NCBI GenBank assembly: GCA_002862435.1
Contig: PKDC01000052.1
Span: 41,997-105,996 of the forward strand
DNA from: Pseudomonadota bacterium
GTDB taxonomy: Bacteria; Pseudomonadota; Gammaproteobacteria; UBA5335
DNA length: 64,000 nt
Reading direction: 5' to 3'
The position numbers and the translations under genes are program-made. Under the pieces are notes generated by a model. It was not told the DNA's origin. It saw nothing but the letters and a program-made list of their open reading frames with translations, and made no database searches. Below, one piece after another: positions 8,939 to 17,947 of the stretch. Every line of letters begins with the position of its first letter. Positions within the stretch are counted from its first letter, which is position 1.

Positions 8939-10303
8939 ATGAACAAGGAAGCGCAGATTTACGACTTCATTGCGGTTGGGGTGGGGCCATTCAATCTCAG
9001 TCTGGCCTGTTTGGCCTCGTCCATCGAAGGCTTGGACGGGCTCTTTTTCGACCAGAAGGATGGCTTCAACTGGCATCCGGGTCTGATGTTCGATGATGCC
9101 CATCTGCAAACCCCGTTCCTGTCCGATCTGGTGACTCTCGCCGATCCCACCCATCCGTTGAGTTTTCTGAACTTCCTCAAGCGGCAGGGGCGAATCTATG
9201 CGTTCTACATTCGGGAAAACTTTTTCCTCCTGCGTCGGGAGTACAACCACTATTGCCAGTGGGCCGCGAGCCAGTTGGACAGCATTCGCTGGAATACCCG
9301 TGTGGAGGAGATCCACTACGACGAGGGGCAGGGCTGCTATGCGGTGATCACGCGCGACGTCCATGACGGGAGCTGCCAAACCTTTCGAGCGAGGCGACTG
9401 GTGCTGGGCACAGGCCCTGCGCCTTGGTGGCCGTCGTGCTGCGATCGCGAGATTCGGTCTGCCGCTCACGTACATCATGCGAGTGCCTATCTGACCCATC
9501 GGGATGAACTTAAGAACCTGCCGGGGGTGACTCTGGTGGGTGGCGGGCAAAGCGCAGCGGAGATCTTCGTCGATCTGCTGCAGGACATCGATCGTCATGA
9601 TTACACGCTGCACTGGGTCACGCGTTCGCCCCGTTTCGTGCCGCTCGAGTACACCAAGCTCACCTTGGAGATGACATCGCCGGAATACGTGCGCTACTTC
9701 CATGCTTTACCGACGAAGACACGCGATGCCGTGATCGCGAGCCAGACCCATCTTTACAAGGGGATCAATGGCTCGCTGATCAACGAAATTCACGAACTGC
9801 TCTATCAAAAGCGCCTGGTTCTGGAAGAGCGAGGCGAAGACCTGACCCGGCGCGTGAGGCTTTTCACCAACAGCGAGCTATGCGGCGCGACCCGCTGCGC
9901 CGAACAGCTGCAGTTGGGGCTGCGCCACTTGGAGCAGCAACGCGATTACGGGCTGACCACAACAGCGCTCATCGTCGCAACCGGCTATTGCTACACAGCA
10001 CCGGCGTTTCTGGCTCCCATCGCCTCACGGATTCGCTTTGACACGGCCGGGCGCTTCGTCGTGACAAAAAACTACGCCATTGATCGGGCCGGGCGGGAGA
10101 TTTTCGTGCAGAACTCAGAACTGCATACCCATGGATTCGTCACGCCGGATCTGGGCATGGCTTGCTATCGCAACGCCCATATCATCAAGGCGCTGACCGG
10201 GGTGGAGCACTATCCCATCGAGGAGCGCATTGCCTTCCAGGAGTTCGGTGTGCCGCCGGACTTGGAGACGGATGCGCAGGGGCTGCGGCAGGTGGCTTCA
10301 TGA
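8939..10303 (+). CDS. Lysine/ornithine/diamine N-monooxygenase (IucD/DesB/AlcA family)
   Basis: A 454-residue flavin-dependent N-hydroxylase that would convert the diamine to its N-hydroxy form, the first step toward a hydroxamate. The FAD motif GVGPFNLSLA is at the N-terminus, the substrate region MFDDAHLQTPFLSDLVTLADPT follows, and the NADPH motif VGGGQSAAEIF lies in the middle. The C-terminal ATGY...TPDLGMACYRNAHIIKALTG region is also typical. The ATG abuts the stop of the decarboxylase and the stop overlaps the MFS start (ATGA), so expression is probably coupled. Confidence 0.9.
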   Translation: MNKEAQIYDFIAVGVGPFNLSLACLASSIEGLDGLFFDQKDGFNWHPGLMFDDAHLQTPFLSDLVTLADPTHPLSFLNFLKRQGRIYAFYIRENFFLLRREYNHYCQWAASQLDSIRWNTRVEEIHYDEGQGCYAVITRDVHDGSCQTFRARRLVLGTGPAPWWPSCCDREIRSAAHVHHASAYLTHRDELKNLPGVTLVGGGQSAAEIFVDLLQDIDRHDYTLHWVTRSPRFVPLEYTKLTLEMTSPEYVRYFHALPTKTRDAVIASQTHLYKGINGSLINEIHELLYQKRLVLEERGEDLTRRVRLFTNSELCGATRCAEQLQLGLRHLEQQRDYGLTTTALIVATGYCYTAPAFLAPIASRIRFDTAGRFVVTKNYAIDRAGREIFVQNSELHTHGFVTPDLGMACYRNAHIIKALTGVEHYPIEERIAFQEFGVPPDLETDAQGLRQVAS

Positions 10304-11490
10304 AGCTTAAGCACGCCCTGATTATGCTCACGCTGGTGTCAGTGGTGGCCGACACCATGCTGCTACCATTCTATCCCCAGTTCTTTGCCCAGGAATTCGG
10401 CAACACCAGTCCGGAACATGTCGGTTTCTACATCGCCGCCTGTTGCTTTACGGTGATGGTCACGTTGCCGCTGTGGGCCAAGGTGGCCCGCCAGGTGAAC
10501 GAGTTTCCGCTGTGGGTGATGACCCAGACTGCTGCCGGAACATTTGCGATTGCCGCCTATTTCAGCACTTCGCTGCTGAGCTTCTGGGTGATCACCCAGC
10601 TCATGCTGGTATTCAAGGCCAGCTACCTGTTGATTTATCCCCTGGTCATGCGGCTGGAGGAAAAAGACCGGCATCTGGGCGTGGCCAGCCTGTTCTCCGT
10701 GCTGATCCACTTCGGCGCGATCGGCGGCGCCTTCCTGGGTGGCTCTCTGATCGAGTTCGCCGAGCCGCGCAGCATCTTTCTCATCATGGCCGCGACCGAT
10801 GCGCTGCAGGTGCTTGTTTGCACTTTCATCATCCGCAGCCGGCGCATTCCCTTTCGACAACCACAGACAGTGGTCGATGCTGAAGGCTCGGAAGACCGCG
10901 AGCCCCATGGCAATCCGCTGATCGTCCAGTTGGGTGTGGTCAGCCTGCTGTTCTATCTCAGCGCTTTCATGATGCGGCCGTTTTTCTCCCGCTACTGGGC
11001 AGGGGTCGCGGGCAATGACAGTGAACTGCTTGCTGGTTTGGTTTACGCAATCCCGGCCTGGGTGGCCTTGGCAGGGCTGTGGCTGAACCGTCGCCGGACG
11101 CAGGAGCGCAGCAGCTATGCCGCCGTGTTCCAGTCCCTGATTGTGGCAATGATCGGTGCGGCGATGCAGGGCATACCGCACCCGGTCTCCATCGTGTTGG
11201 GTCGCATCGTCTTTGGCTGGGCTCTGTTCCAGGGTACGGTCCGGCTGGAGGTGCTGGTCTTCGAACTGAGTAGCCGGCAGCACTATGCGATGGATTTCAG
11301 CCGGATCCACATTTTCCAGAACGTGGGCGTGCTATTGGCTTCCTTCGCGGTGGGATCGGTGGTTTCCGCATTCGGACAGCAGATGCCCTTCATGGCCTCC
11401 GTCGCGGGCTTTGCCTTCACCTTGCTTGTCTTTGTCGCGCTATTCGGGAGTCGCCTGTGGCCATCACTCGTACGCATGCCTTCGGCCTGA
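10300..11490 (+). CDS. MFS transporter, likely siderophore exporter
   Basis: A 396-residue major facilitator protein with about 11-12 hydrophobic segments in two halves and a polar mid-loop near SEDREPHGNP. The true start is the ATG at 10300, overlapping the hydroxylase stop; the track start at 10162 is too far upstream. It resembles carriers found in hydroxamate NIS clusters such as AlcS. Export of the finished siderophore is inferred from position. Its end overlaps the next gene by 34 bases. Confidence 0.8.
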   Translation: MKLKHALIMLTLVSVVADTMLLPFYPQFFAQEFGNTSPEHVGFYIAACCFTVMVTLPLWAKVARQVNEFPLWVMTQTAAGTFAIAAYFSTSLLSFWVITQLMLVFKASYLLIYPLVMRLEEKDRHLGVASLFSVLIHFGAIGGAFLGGSLIEFAEPRSIFLIMAATDALQVLVCTFIIRSRRIPFRQPQTVVDAEGSEDREPHGNPLIVQLGVVSLLFYLSAFMMRPFFSRYWAGVAGNDSELLAGLVYAIPAWVALAGLWLNRRRTQERSSYAAVFQSLIVAMIGAAMQGIPHPVSIVLGRIVFGWALFQGTVRLEVLVFELSSRQHYAMDFSRIHIFQNVGVLLASFAVGSVVSAFGQQMPFMASVAGFAFTLLVFVALFGSRLWPSLVRMPSA

Positions 11491-13883
11491 ATGTGCCGAT
11501 CCTGTTTCGCCGGAACGATGCGCTCGGCGAATTTGCCCTGCGGTCATTGGTGCCTGAAATGGACGCCCATCAGGTCCAGCAGTGGACTTGCCAGCCCTAT
11601 GCCCGTTACTGGGGCATGTTGGAATCCTCGGTGGACAATGTCGCTGTGTTTTACGCTCGGCTGAACGCCAAACCGGGTAGCGCCGCCTATCTGGGGCTGT
11701 TCAACGGCACACCCTGTTTTTTGCTGGAGCGCTACGCTCCGGCCACGGATCCGGTGAACACCTGCTATCGCGTCCAGCCGGGCGATGTGGGGATGCATCT
11801 GCTGATTGCATCGGCGCAGCTACCTCTGCATGGATTCAGTCTGGCGGTCATGCGCACGGTGATGGCGTATCTCTTCAGCCAATCCGAGACGGCGCGCGTG
11901 GTGGTGGAACCGGACTGGCGCAATCACAAGATTCATGCGTTGAATCGGCGTGTGGGCTTCGTGCATCGAAAACGGATCAAGATCGGCGACAAAATGGCCT
12001 ATCTTGCATTTTGCAGTCGTGATCAATATGCCGCCACCCAGCGTTGGCAAGCCGATTTCCCGAATGCCGATGTTGCCGCGTCCGCCGGCCAAGACGTGCA
12101 AACCCCGGGCGCGCCGTATTGGCAGGCGGTGAATCGTGATCTGGTACGCAAGGGTCTGGCGGAGTTTTCCCATGAGCGGATCCTTCATCCCATCCTTGCC
12201 GAACAGCACGGCGAGTGGGGGCGCTATGAGTTGGCAACCGCCTTGGGCGCGGTTGTGTATCGCTTCAAAGCCCGGCGGTTGCCGCTGGATCACTGGGATA
12301 TCGATTCCATCTCAATTGAAAAGCACGTCCATGGCAGACGACAGATGCTCGATGCATCCAGCTTCGTTGTCGAATTCGCCGAGACCCTGTCCATCGCGCC
12401 GCAAAATTTGCCGGTCTATGTGGAGGAAATCGCTGCCACCGCGGCTGCTCGCGTCCGTAAATATCAGTCCGGTTCATGGTCCGCATCAGCGCTCGCCGCA
12501 GCGGATTTCCAGGCCATTGAGACGGCCATGACGGAAGGTCATCCGGTCTTCATGGCCAACAGCGGCCGGATCGGCTTTGACGCACAGGACATGCAACGCT
12601 ATGCCCCGGAATCGGGCGCGCCGTTTCGCCTTGTCTGGCTGGCTGCTCACCGCAGCCGGGCGCGCTTTTCCTGCAGCCAGGATTTGGACTACGCGCGTTT
12701 GTTGGACGATGAACTGGATCTCACTACCCGGACCCGCTTCGATCAACAACTGACCGATCAAGGCCTCTTACCCGAAGACTACCTGTTGTTGCCGGTTCAT
12801 CCCTGGCAGTGGGCCAACAAGCTGTTCCATCTCTACGCCGGCGAATTGGCCGCGCGGCGCCTGATCTATCTGGGGCAGGGCGATGACGTCTATCTGGCGC
12901 AGCAGTCGATTCGTACGCTTTTCAATGTGAGCAATCCCGGCAAACGCTATGTCAAGACCGCGCTCTCGGTGCTCAACATGGGATTCACGCGGGGGTTGTC
13001 TCCCGCCTACGTATGCAGCAACCCAGCCATCAACGATTGGGTGGCCGGCCTGGTGGAGGCGGACCTCTATCTCCAGCAACAGGGCTTTCGGGTGTTGCGG
13101 GAAGTGGCGGGCATCGGCTACAGCCATCCTCTGTACGGAGAGGACCCGCTGGGTGGCGGTCATCTGAACAAGACGCTTGCGGCCTTGTGGCGGGAAAGCC
13201 CGGTGCCTCTGCTGAATGGTCGGCAACGCCTGATGACCATGGCCGCATTGCTGCACATCGATGCCGAGGGCCACGCCCTGCTGCCGGTGCTGATCCGCCG
13301 TTCCGGCTTGGGAGTCGATGCCTGGTTACGGCGCTATCTGGATGCTTACCTCGCGCCACTGTTGCATTGCTACTACTGCTATGGGCTGGTGTTCATGCCC
13401 CACGGCGAAAACCTGATTCTGGTGATCGAGGACGAAGTGCCGGTGCGAGCGTTTATGAAGGACGTCGGTGAAGAAGTGGCGGTTCTCAATGCCCGCACCG
13501 CTCTGCCCGGGAAGATCGCCCGCATCGCGGTCAAGATGCCGAAAGACAAAGAAACCCTGTCGATATTCACCGATGTGTTCGACTGTTTTTTCCGCCATCT
13601 CAGCGCGATTTTGTACGAACAGTCCGACTATCCGACCGAGCGGTTCTGGGCTCTGGTGGCGCAAAGCGTCATCAGCTATCAAGCCGCCCAACCGGAGCTG
13701 GCAGATCGTTTTGCCGAGCACGATTTGTTCGTCGAGCGATTCGATCTGTCGTGCCTGAACCGCTTGCAGCTCAAGAATAATCAGCAGCTGATCGATCTGG
13801 CTGATCCCTTTGCGGCGCTCAGCTTTGCCGGTCAGTTGGACAACCCCATCGCCCCTCATCGTCCTCGCAGGAAACTTGCCTGA
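11457..13883 (+). CDS. BibC-like fusion: GNAT acyltransferase + IucA/IucC NIS synthetase
   Basis: An 808-residue two-domain enzyme. Residues 1 to about 195 are an acyl-CoA N-acyltransferase of the siderophore GNAT type (core near MRTVMAYLFSQSETARVVVEPDWRN), expected to acylate the N-hydroxy diamine. Residues about 215-800 are an IucA/IucC NIS synthetase with LLLPVHPWQWAN and the ATP-site segment SIRTLFNVSNPGKRYVKTAL, followed by CYYCYGLVFMPHGENL. This domain would condense the units into a linear or macrocyclic hydroxamate. The same fusion is known for BibC of bisucaberin synthesis. The GTG start at 11457 is supported by CGGGAG six bases upstream. Confidence 0.88.
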   Translation: MAITRTHAFGLNVPILFRRNDALGEFALRSLVPEMDAHQVQQWTCQPYARYWGMLESSVDNVAVFYARLNAKPGSAAYLGLFNGTPCFLLERYAPATDPVNTCYRVQPGDVGMHLLIASAQLPLHGFSLAVMRTVMAYLFSQSETARVVVEPDWRNHKIHALNRRVGFVHRKRIKIGDKMAYLAFCSRDQYAATQRWQADFPNADVAASAGQDVQTPGAPYWQAVNRDLVRKGLAEFSHERILHPILAEQHGEWGRYELATALGAVVYRFKARRLPLDHWDIDSISIEKHVHGRRQMLDASSFVVEFAETLSIAPQNLPVYVEEIAATAAARVRKYQSGSWSASALAAADFQAIETAMTEGHPVFMANSGRIGFDAQDMQRYAPESGAPFRLVWLAAHRSRARFSCSQDLDYARLLDDELDLTTRTRFDQQLTDQGLLPEDYLLLPVHPWQWANKLFHLYAGELAARRLIYLGQGDDVYLAQQSIRTLFNVSNPGKRYVKTALSVLNMGFTRGLSPAYVCSNPAINDWVAGLVEADLYLQQQGFRVLREVAGIGYSHPLYGEDPLGGGHLNKTLAALWRESPVPLLNGRQRLMTMAALLHIDAEGHALLPVLIRRSGLGVDAWLRRYLDAYLAPLLHCYYCYGLVFMPHGENLILVIEDEVPVRAFMKDVGEEVAVLNARTALPGKIARIAVKMPKDKETLSIFTDVFDCFFRHLSAILYEQSDYPTERFWALVAQSVISYQAAQPELADRFAEHDLFVERFDLSCLNRLQLKNNQQLIDLADPFAALSFAGQLDNPIAPHRPRRKLA

Positions 13884-15049
13884 TGTCTGCACTCATTTTG
13901 GATCCAGCCGCTGAGGCGGCGCCCACCGGCCGGCGTGTCTTTGCCATCGATCTGGCGCGTGGCCTGGCGGTGTTCTTTATGATTGCTGTTCATACCATGT
14001 GGATGTTCGGCAGTCATCAAGTGCAGACCGGCACGGATTTCGGCCATTGGTTGCATCTGATGGGGCAGGGCGCCAGCGCCTTTTTGATCACCATGGGATT
14101 CTCGTTTATGGTGACCCCGGATCGCCGATTGAGCCGTGCCTTCCAGCGCGGGGCAATGATCCTGCTGGTCGCGTATGCGATGAATGCGCTGAAGTTCCTG
14201 GTGCCGATCTATGTCTTCGGTACCATGCCCGAAGCATTCATCGCAGCCTATGGATGGCATTCCCCACTCAGCCTGGGTCAGGCAGCCTATCTTCTGGGTA
14301 CGGGCGATATTTTGCAGATGGCGGGGATTGCATTCTTCCTGATCGCACTGGCCCGCCGCTTCGTGCCCAGCAAATACGGCCTGTTAGGCATGATGCTGGG
14401 CTCGGTTGTGTTTTCAGCCTTGATGCAAGGCACCCGGTTGGGGCATCCAGTGCCGGATTATCTGCTGGATCTGCTGTGGGGAAAACACTGGAACGTCTAT
14501 TTCCCGGTATTTCCCTGGATCGCCCACATTCTGGTCGGCATGTTCCTGGGTACTGTCTATCAGGAATACGGACGCGACGAGCAGGCACTGCTGCGTGTCA
14601 CGGGTAGACTGGGGGTGGTGTTGCTGGGTATGGGCTGGGCCATCTCTCGCACCGACTGGGCCTATCATTTCAATGATTTTTTCCATACCGGTCCAGGCGG
14701 CACCATCTACTTGCTCGGCCGGGCCCTGTGTGTGTTCTATCTGGCGATTCGCTTACTGGCGCTGCGTCCGATGGCGGGCTGGTTCAGGACGGCGGTGAAC
14801 TATCTCAGCGAGCATGTGACCACGTTGTATGTGGTGCAGTGGACGTTGATCTGCTGGGCCATGGGGATTGTGGGGTATCAGACCCTTGATCCCTGGCAGG
14901 TGCTGGGCATGATGCCGGTGATGATCGTGGCGACGTTACTGGCGGAGTACGCATTGCGACGTCTCTGGCAAATGCTCCGCCGAGGACTCTCCCTGCTCAG
15001 GAACTGGGCCTGGCAGGGCGGTTTGCCCCGCAGCGACGGAGCAGGATGA
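13883..15049 (+). CDS. Multi-pass membrane acyltransferase-like protein in the siderophore operon
   Basis: A 388-residue protein with about ten hydrophobic segments. It starts RVFAIDLARGLAVFFMIAVHTMW, which resembles the first helix and histidine of heparan-N-acetyltransferase-like (DUF1624/DUF5009) and acyltransferase-3 membrane proteins. The stop of bibC and this ATG overlap (TGATG), so it is probably part of the operon. A role in acylating or releasing the siderophore is a guess from position; it could equally modify the envelope. Confidence 0.6.
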   Translation: MSALILDPAAEAAPTGRRVFAIDLARGLAVFFMIAVHTMWMFGSHQVQTGTDFGHWLHLMGQGASAFLITMGFSFMVTPDRRLSRAFQRGAMILLVAYAMNALKFLVPIYVFGTMPEAFIAAYGWHSPLSLGQAAYLLGTGDILQMAGIAFFLIALARRFVPSKYGLLGMMLGSVVFSALMQGTRLGHPVPDYLLDLLWGKHWNVYFPVFPWIAHILVGMFLGTVYQEYGRDEQALLRVTGRLGVVLLGMGWAISRTDWAYHFNDFFHTGPGGTIYLLGRALCVFYLAIRLLALRPMAGWFRTAVNYLSEHVTTLYVVQWTLICWAMGIVGYQTLDPWQVLGMMPVMIVATLLAEYALRRLWQMLRRGLSLLRNWAWQGGLPRSDGAG

Positions 15050-15160
15050 GAACTGCAGCCCGCGCGTCGGGGGACCCGTAGCGCCATTCGTAAAGGCGAT
15101 TTCACCCTTACGACCTCGCCGAGGAAACGGGCGCATGCTATCGTCCCTTTTAATTTATGT

Positions 15161-15180
15161 AATGATTCTAGTTATCATTT
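15161..15180 (+). promoter_or_regulatory. Putative Fur-type operator before the TonB receptor
   Basis: AATGATTCTAGTTATCATTT contains the inverted hexamers AATGAT and ATCATT in an A/T-rich patch just before the receptor start. Spacing is not the classical 6-1-6, so this is weaker than the site at 7299; overlapping Fur hexamers would still fit. The 15050-15160 stretch holds nothing else recognised. Confidence 0.45.
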
Positions 15181-15208
15181 TAATTGTTATTAACTAATGG
15201 GAGTTTTC

Positions 15209-17350
15209 ATGTCTGCCTTAACCTCGATGCCCCGTTCCTCTATGTTGCTTTCCGTGACCATGGTGGCAGGCGTCTCCACTGCGGTCGCTCAAGAGGCGTC
15301 CGTATCTGATCAGGGCCTTACCCCGGTGATTGTGCAAGGGGAGGTCTACCGCAGCACGGCGACCAAGTCGGCCCTTGAGCCGGAGGAGACGCCGGGCAGC
15401 CTGGATGTGATCGATCGTGAGGCGATCGAAACCCGTGGCGGCGATTCGGTGAGCGAGGCATTGCGCTATACCCCGGGTGTCACGCCGGAGCTGCGCGGCG
15501 GGGCGGTGACGCGGCTGGATCAATACAGCATCCGTGGCTTCCAGGACGCCAGGACCGCCTACGACGGATTGCTTTTGCTCAATAACGGCTGGAATCTGGT
15601 GCCTCAGATCGATCCCTGGGCCATTGAGGCCATCGAGGTCTTCAAGGGGCCGGCTTCGGTGCTCTACGGCAACCAGCCACCCGGCGGGCTGGTCAATTTG
15701 ATTGCCAAACAACCGGATGGCAACCGCTACAACGACATCCGTCTGGAGGTCGGGACGCGCAATCTTCTCGAAGCCAAGGGGGAGTTCACCGGCACCGTGG
15801 GCAGTCTGCCCTTGACCTACGATGTCGTGGCCTTGGGGCGGCAGCGCGACGGGCAGGCGGTAACCTCCGAGGAGGAGCGTTTCCTCTTCGTGCCATCAGT
15901 GAACTGGCAACTTTCCGAAGACACCCTGGTAAATCTGAACCTCTATCTGCAGCGTGATCCTTCGGCGGGCATCTACAATGCCATCCCGGCCAAGGGCACG
16001 GTCTATGACAACCCCAACGGACGCCTGGATCCGGACTTCTACGCCGGCGATGCCAATTACAACACCTTCGATCGCGACATCCTGATGCCGGGCTACAAGA
16101 TCGCCCACCAGTTCAACGATCGCTGGAATTTTCTTCAGAATGCCCGCTTCCTGGATGGCAGCGTGTATCAGGAGAACACTTACAACACAGGCCTTGCTGC
16201 AGACAATCGCACGCTGGGACGACGCGCCTATCTCACCGATGAAGAGAGCGATGGCATCACCCTCGATAATCAGTTGTCTGGGCGGGTCGATTGGGGCCAG
16301 GCTGAGCACAATCTGCTGGTTGGAGTGGATTACCTGAAGCTCGATTCCAGCATTCTTTACAAGGATGCAGCCACGGTTCCTCTGGATCTGTTCAATCCCA
16401 ACAACCGTGCAATCGACCCCCGCGGCCTGGCTTTCAACTCGCCATTTGCCTTTGGCGCTGATTTCGATCTCGAGTATGAGCAAACAGGGGTCTATCTGCA
16501 GGATCAGGTGCGAACCGGAAATTGGGTCCTGCTCGGCGGTGGTCGTTACGACTGGTACGAGTCACGGGAAGAGGGCGACAAATACGGCGCAGCCATCGAT
16601 GACCATTTCAAGCAGAGCGACTTTACCGGCCGTGTTGGCGCCCTTTACGAATTCAAGAACGGGTTTGCGCCTTACCTCAGCTATTCGCAAAGCTTCGAGC
16701 CGCTGGCCGGAAGCAATCGCCGCGGGGAACGCTTCGATCCCGCCGAAGCCGCTCAATGGGAAACCGGGATCAAGTTTACTTCGGCGGATCGCCGTCATAC
16801 CGCGACCCTGGCGGGGTTCAGCATCACCAAGGAAAACGACATCACCCGCGATCCCAACGGTGGGCCAAACGATCTGATTCAGGCGGGTGAAACCCGCTCA
16901 GAGGGTGTTGAAATCAATCTCACCACCCAGCCGGTGGATAATCTGACTATCGCCCTGAGCGGGACCCTGCTCGACGTCGAGATTACCAAGGACAACAGCG
17001 GCCTTGAAGGCAAGACGCCGGTCTGGGTGGCCGAGGAAATGGCAGCCCTATGGTTCGCCTACCGCTTCTCTGAAGGGACGATTGCCGGGACCGAGCTGGG
17101 TGCAGGAGTGCGCTACACCGGTGAAACGCAGCTCGATGCACTCAATACCGACACGGTGTCCGGTCATACCCTGGTGGACATGAATCTGCTCTATGACCTT
17201 GGCCGGCTTGCAAGCAGCCTGGACGGATTCACGGCTTCTCTGACCGCCACGAACCTGTTCGATGAGCGTTATTACAGCTGCTACGACGCCAACAACTGCT
17301 GGTTCGGCGAGGAGCGTACCGTAAAGGCCGGTTTGCGTTACAACTTTTGA
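15209..17350 (+). CDS. TonB-dependent siderophore receptor (FhuA/FoxA type)
   Basis: A 713-residue outer-membrane receptor. A signal peptide ends near STAVAQEA; the plug domain includes SEALRYTPGV, YSIRGFQD and FKGPASVLYGNQPPGGLVN; the beta-barrel ends in LRYNF with the C-terminal aromatic needed for assembly. The plug is of the ferric-hydroxamate type, fitting a hydroxamate product from the upstream genes. The start is set to 15209 because GGGAG lies 5-6 bases before this ATG; the track ATG at 15197 overlaps that ribosome site. It probably has its own iron-regulated promoter. Confidence 0.9.
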   Translation: MSALTSMPRSSMLLSVTMVAGVSTAVAQEASVSDQGLTPVIVQGEVYRSTATKSALEPEETPGSLDVIDREAIETRGGDSVSEALRYTPGVTPELRGGAVTRLDQYSIRGFQDARTAYDGLLLLNNGWNLVPQIDPWAIEAIEVFKGPASVLYGNQPPGGLVNLIAKQPDGNRYNDIRLEVGTRNLLEAKGEFTGTVGSLPLTYDVVALGRQRDGQAVTSEEERFLFVPSVNWQLSEDTLVNLNLYLQRDPSAGIYNAIPAKGTVYDNPNGRLDPDFYAGDANYNTFDRDILMPGYKIAHQFNDRWNFLQNARFLDGSVYQENTYNTGLAADNRTLGRRAYLTDEESDGITLDNQLSGRVDWGQAEHNLLVGVDYLKLDSSILYKDAATVPLDLFNPNNRAIDPRGLAFNSPFAFGADFDLEYEQTGVYLQDQVRTGNWVLLGGGRYDWYESREEGDKYGAAIDDHFKQSDFTGRVGALYEFKNGFAPYLSYSQSFEPLAGSNRRGERFDPAEAAQWETGIKFTSADRRHTATLAGFSITKENDITRDPNGGPNDLIQAGETRSEGVEINLTTQPVDNLTIALSGTLLDVEITKDNSGLEGKTPVWVAEEMAALWFAYRFSEGTIAGTELGAGVRYTGETQLDALNTDTVSGHTLVDMNLLYDLGRLASSLDGFTASLTATNLFDERYYSCYDANNCWFGEERTVKAGLRYNF

Positions 17351-17407
17351 TCATTGTCAAGGATGCTTGTCCGAAGAATCCCCTCATGTCTGCCCTGAAG
17401 TCTTGAA

Positions 17408-17947
17408 ATGGACGTCGTCATTGGCTTGATCAATCTCATCGCTGTGGCCGTGCTCTTCCTGGGCTGGAAGAGACGCCACGGCTTTTTTGCGGGGCTGGCT
17501 CTCGTTCCCGCTTGCGCTGCGTGGGTATTGTGGAGCAGTCGGCATGGTCCCGAGTATGCGACCGTGTACTGGTTCATGACCCTGACCCTCTTTGGGTGGA
17601 TGGCGAGCTTTTTGAATCGCGATTTCAACGTGGTTCAGGCCAAGACGAAGCTGCGTCGACGCGTCAGAATGATCAATGGAGCTCAGCTTGGAAGGGTGAT
17701 GGGCCGGACTTTTCTGGCGGGCCCGCTGGCGGGGTTGGCTGGCTTGTTGCCCTGGATGGTGTGGGCTGCAGGGATACCGGGGGTTCCGGCGAACCGGCTG
17801 GTGGCCGCCGTTTTCCTATTCATCGTGAGCTGGATGTTACTGACATTCTGGATGCTGTCCTCCTCGCGGCCTTCACGACCCATTCTGTCGATTGCCGGCT
17901 TGATCGCAGTGAGCGGCACCTTGCTGATATTGAGGGCGCAGAGATGA
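17408..17947 (+). CDS. Small inner-membrane protein linked to the PepSY gene
   Basis: A 179-residue protein with four to five hydrophobic segments and a basic cytoplasmic loop (QAKTKLRRRVRMI). No family was recognised with confidence. Small membrane proteins of this kind (for example DUF3649/DUF3325) often accompany PepSY proteins in iron-uptake loci. Its stop overlaps the next ATG (ATGA), so the two are coupled. It follows the receptor by 57 bases. Confidence 0.6.
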   Translation: MDVVIGLINLIAVAVLFLGWKRRHGFFAGLALVPACAAWVLWSSRHGPEYATVYWFMTLTLFGWMASFLNRDFNVVQAKTKLRRRVRMINGAQLGRVMGRTFLAGPLAGLAGLLPWMVWAAGIPGVPANRLVAAVFLFIVSWMLLTFWMLSSSRPSRPILSIAGLIAVSGTLLILRAQR

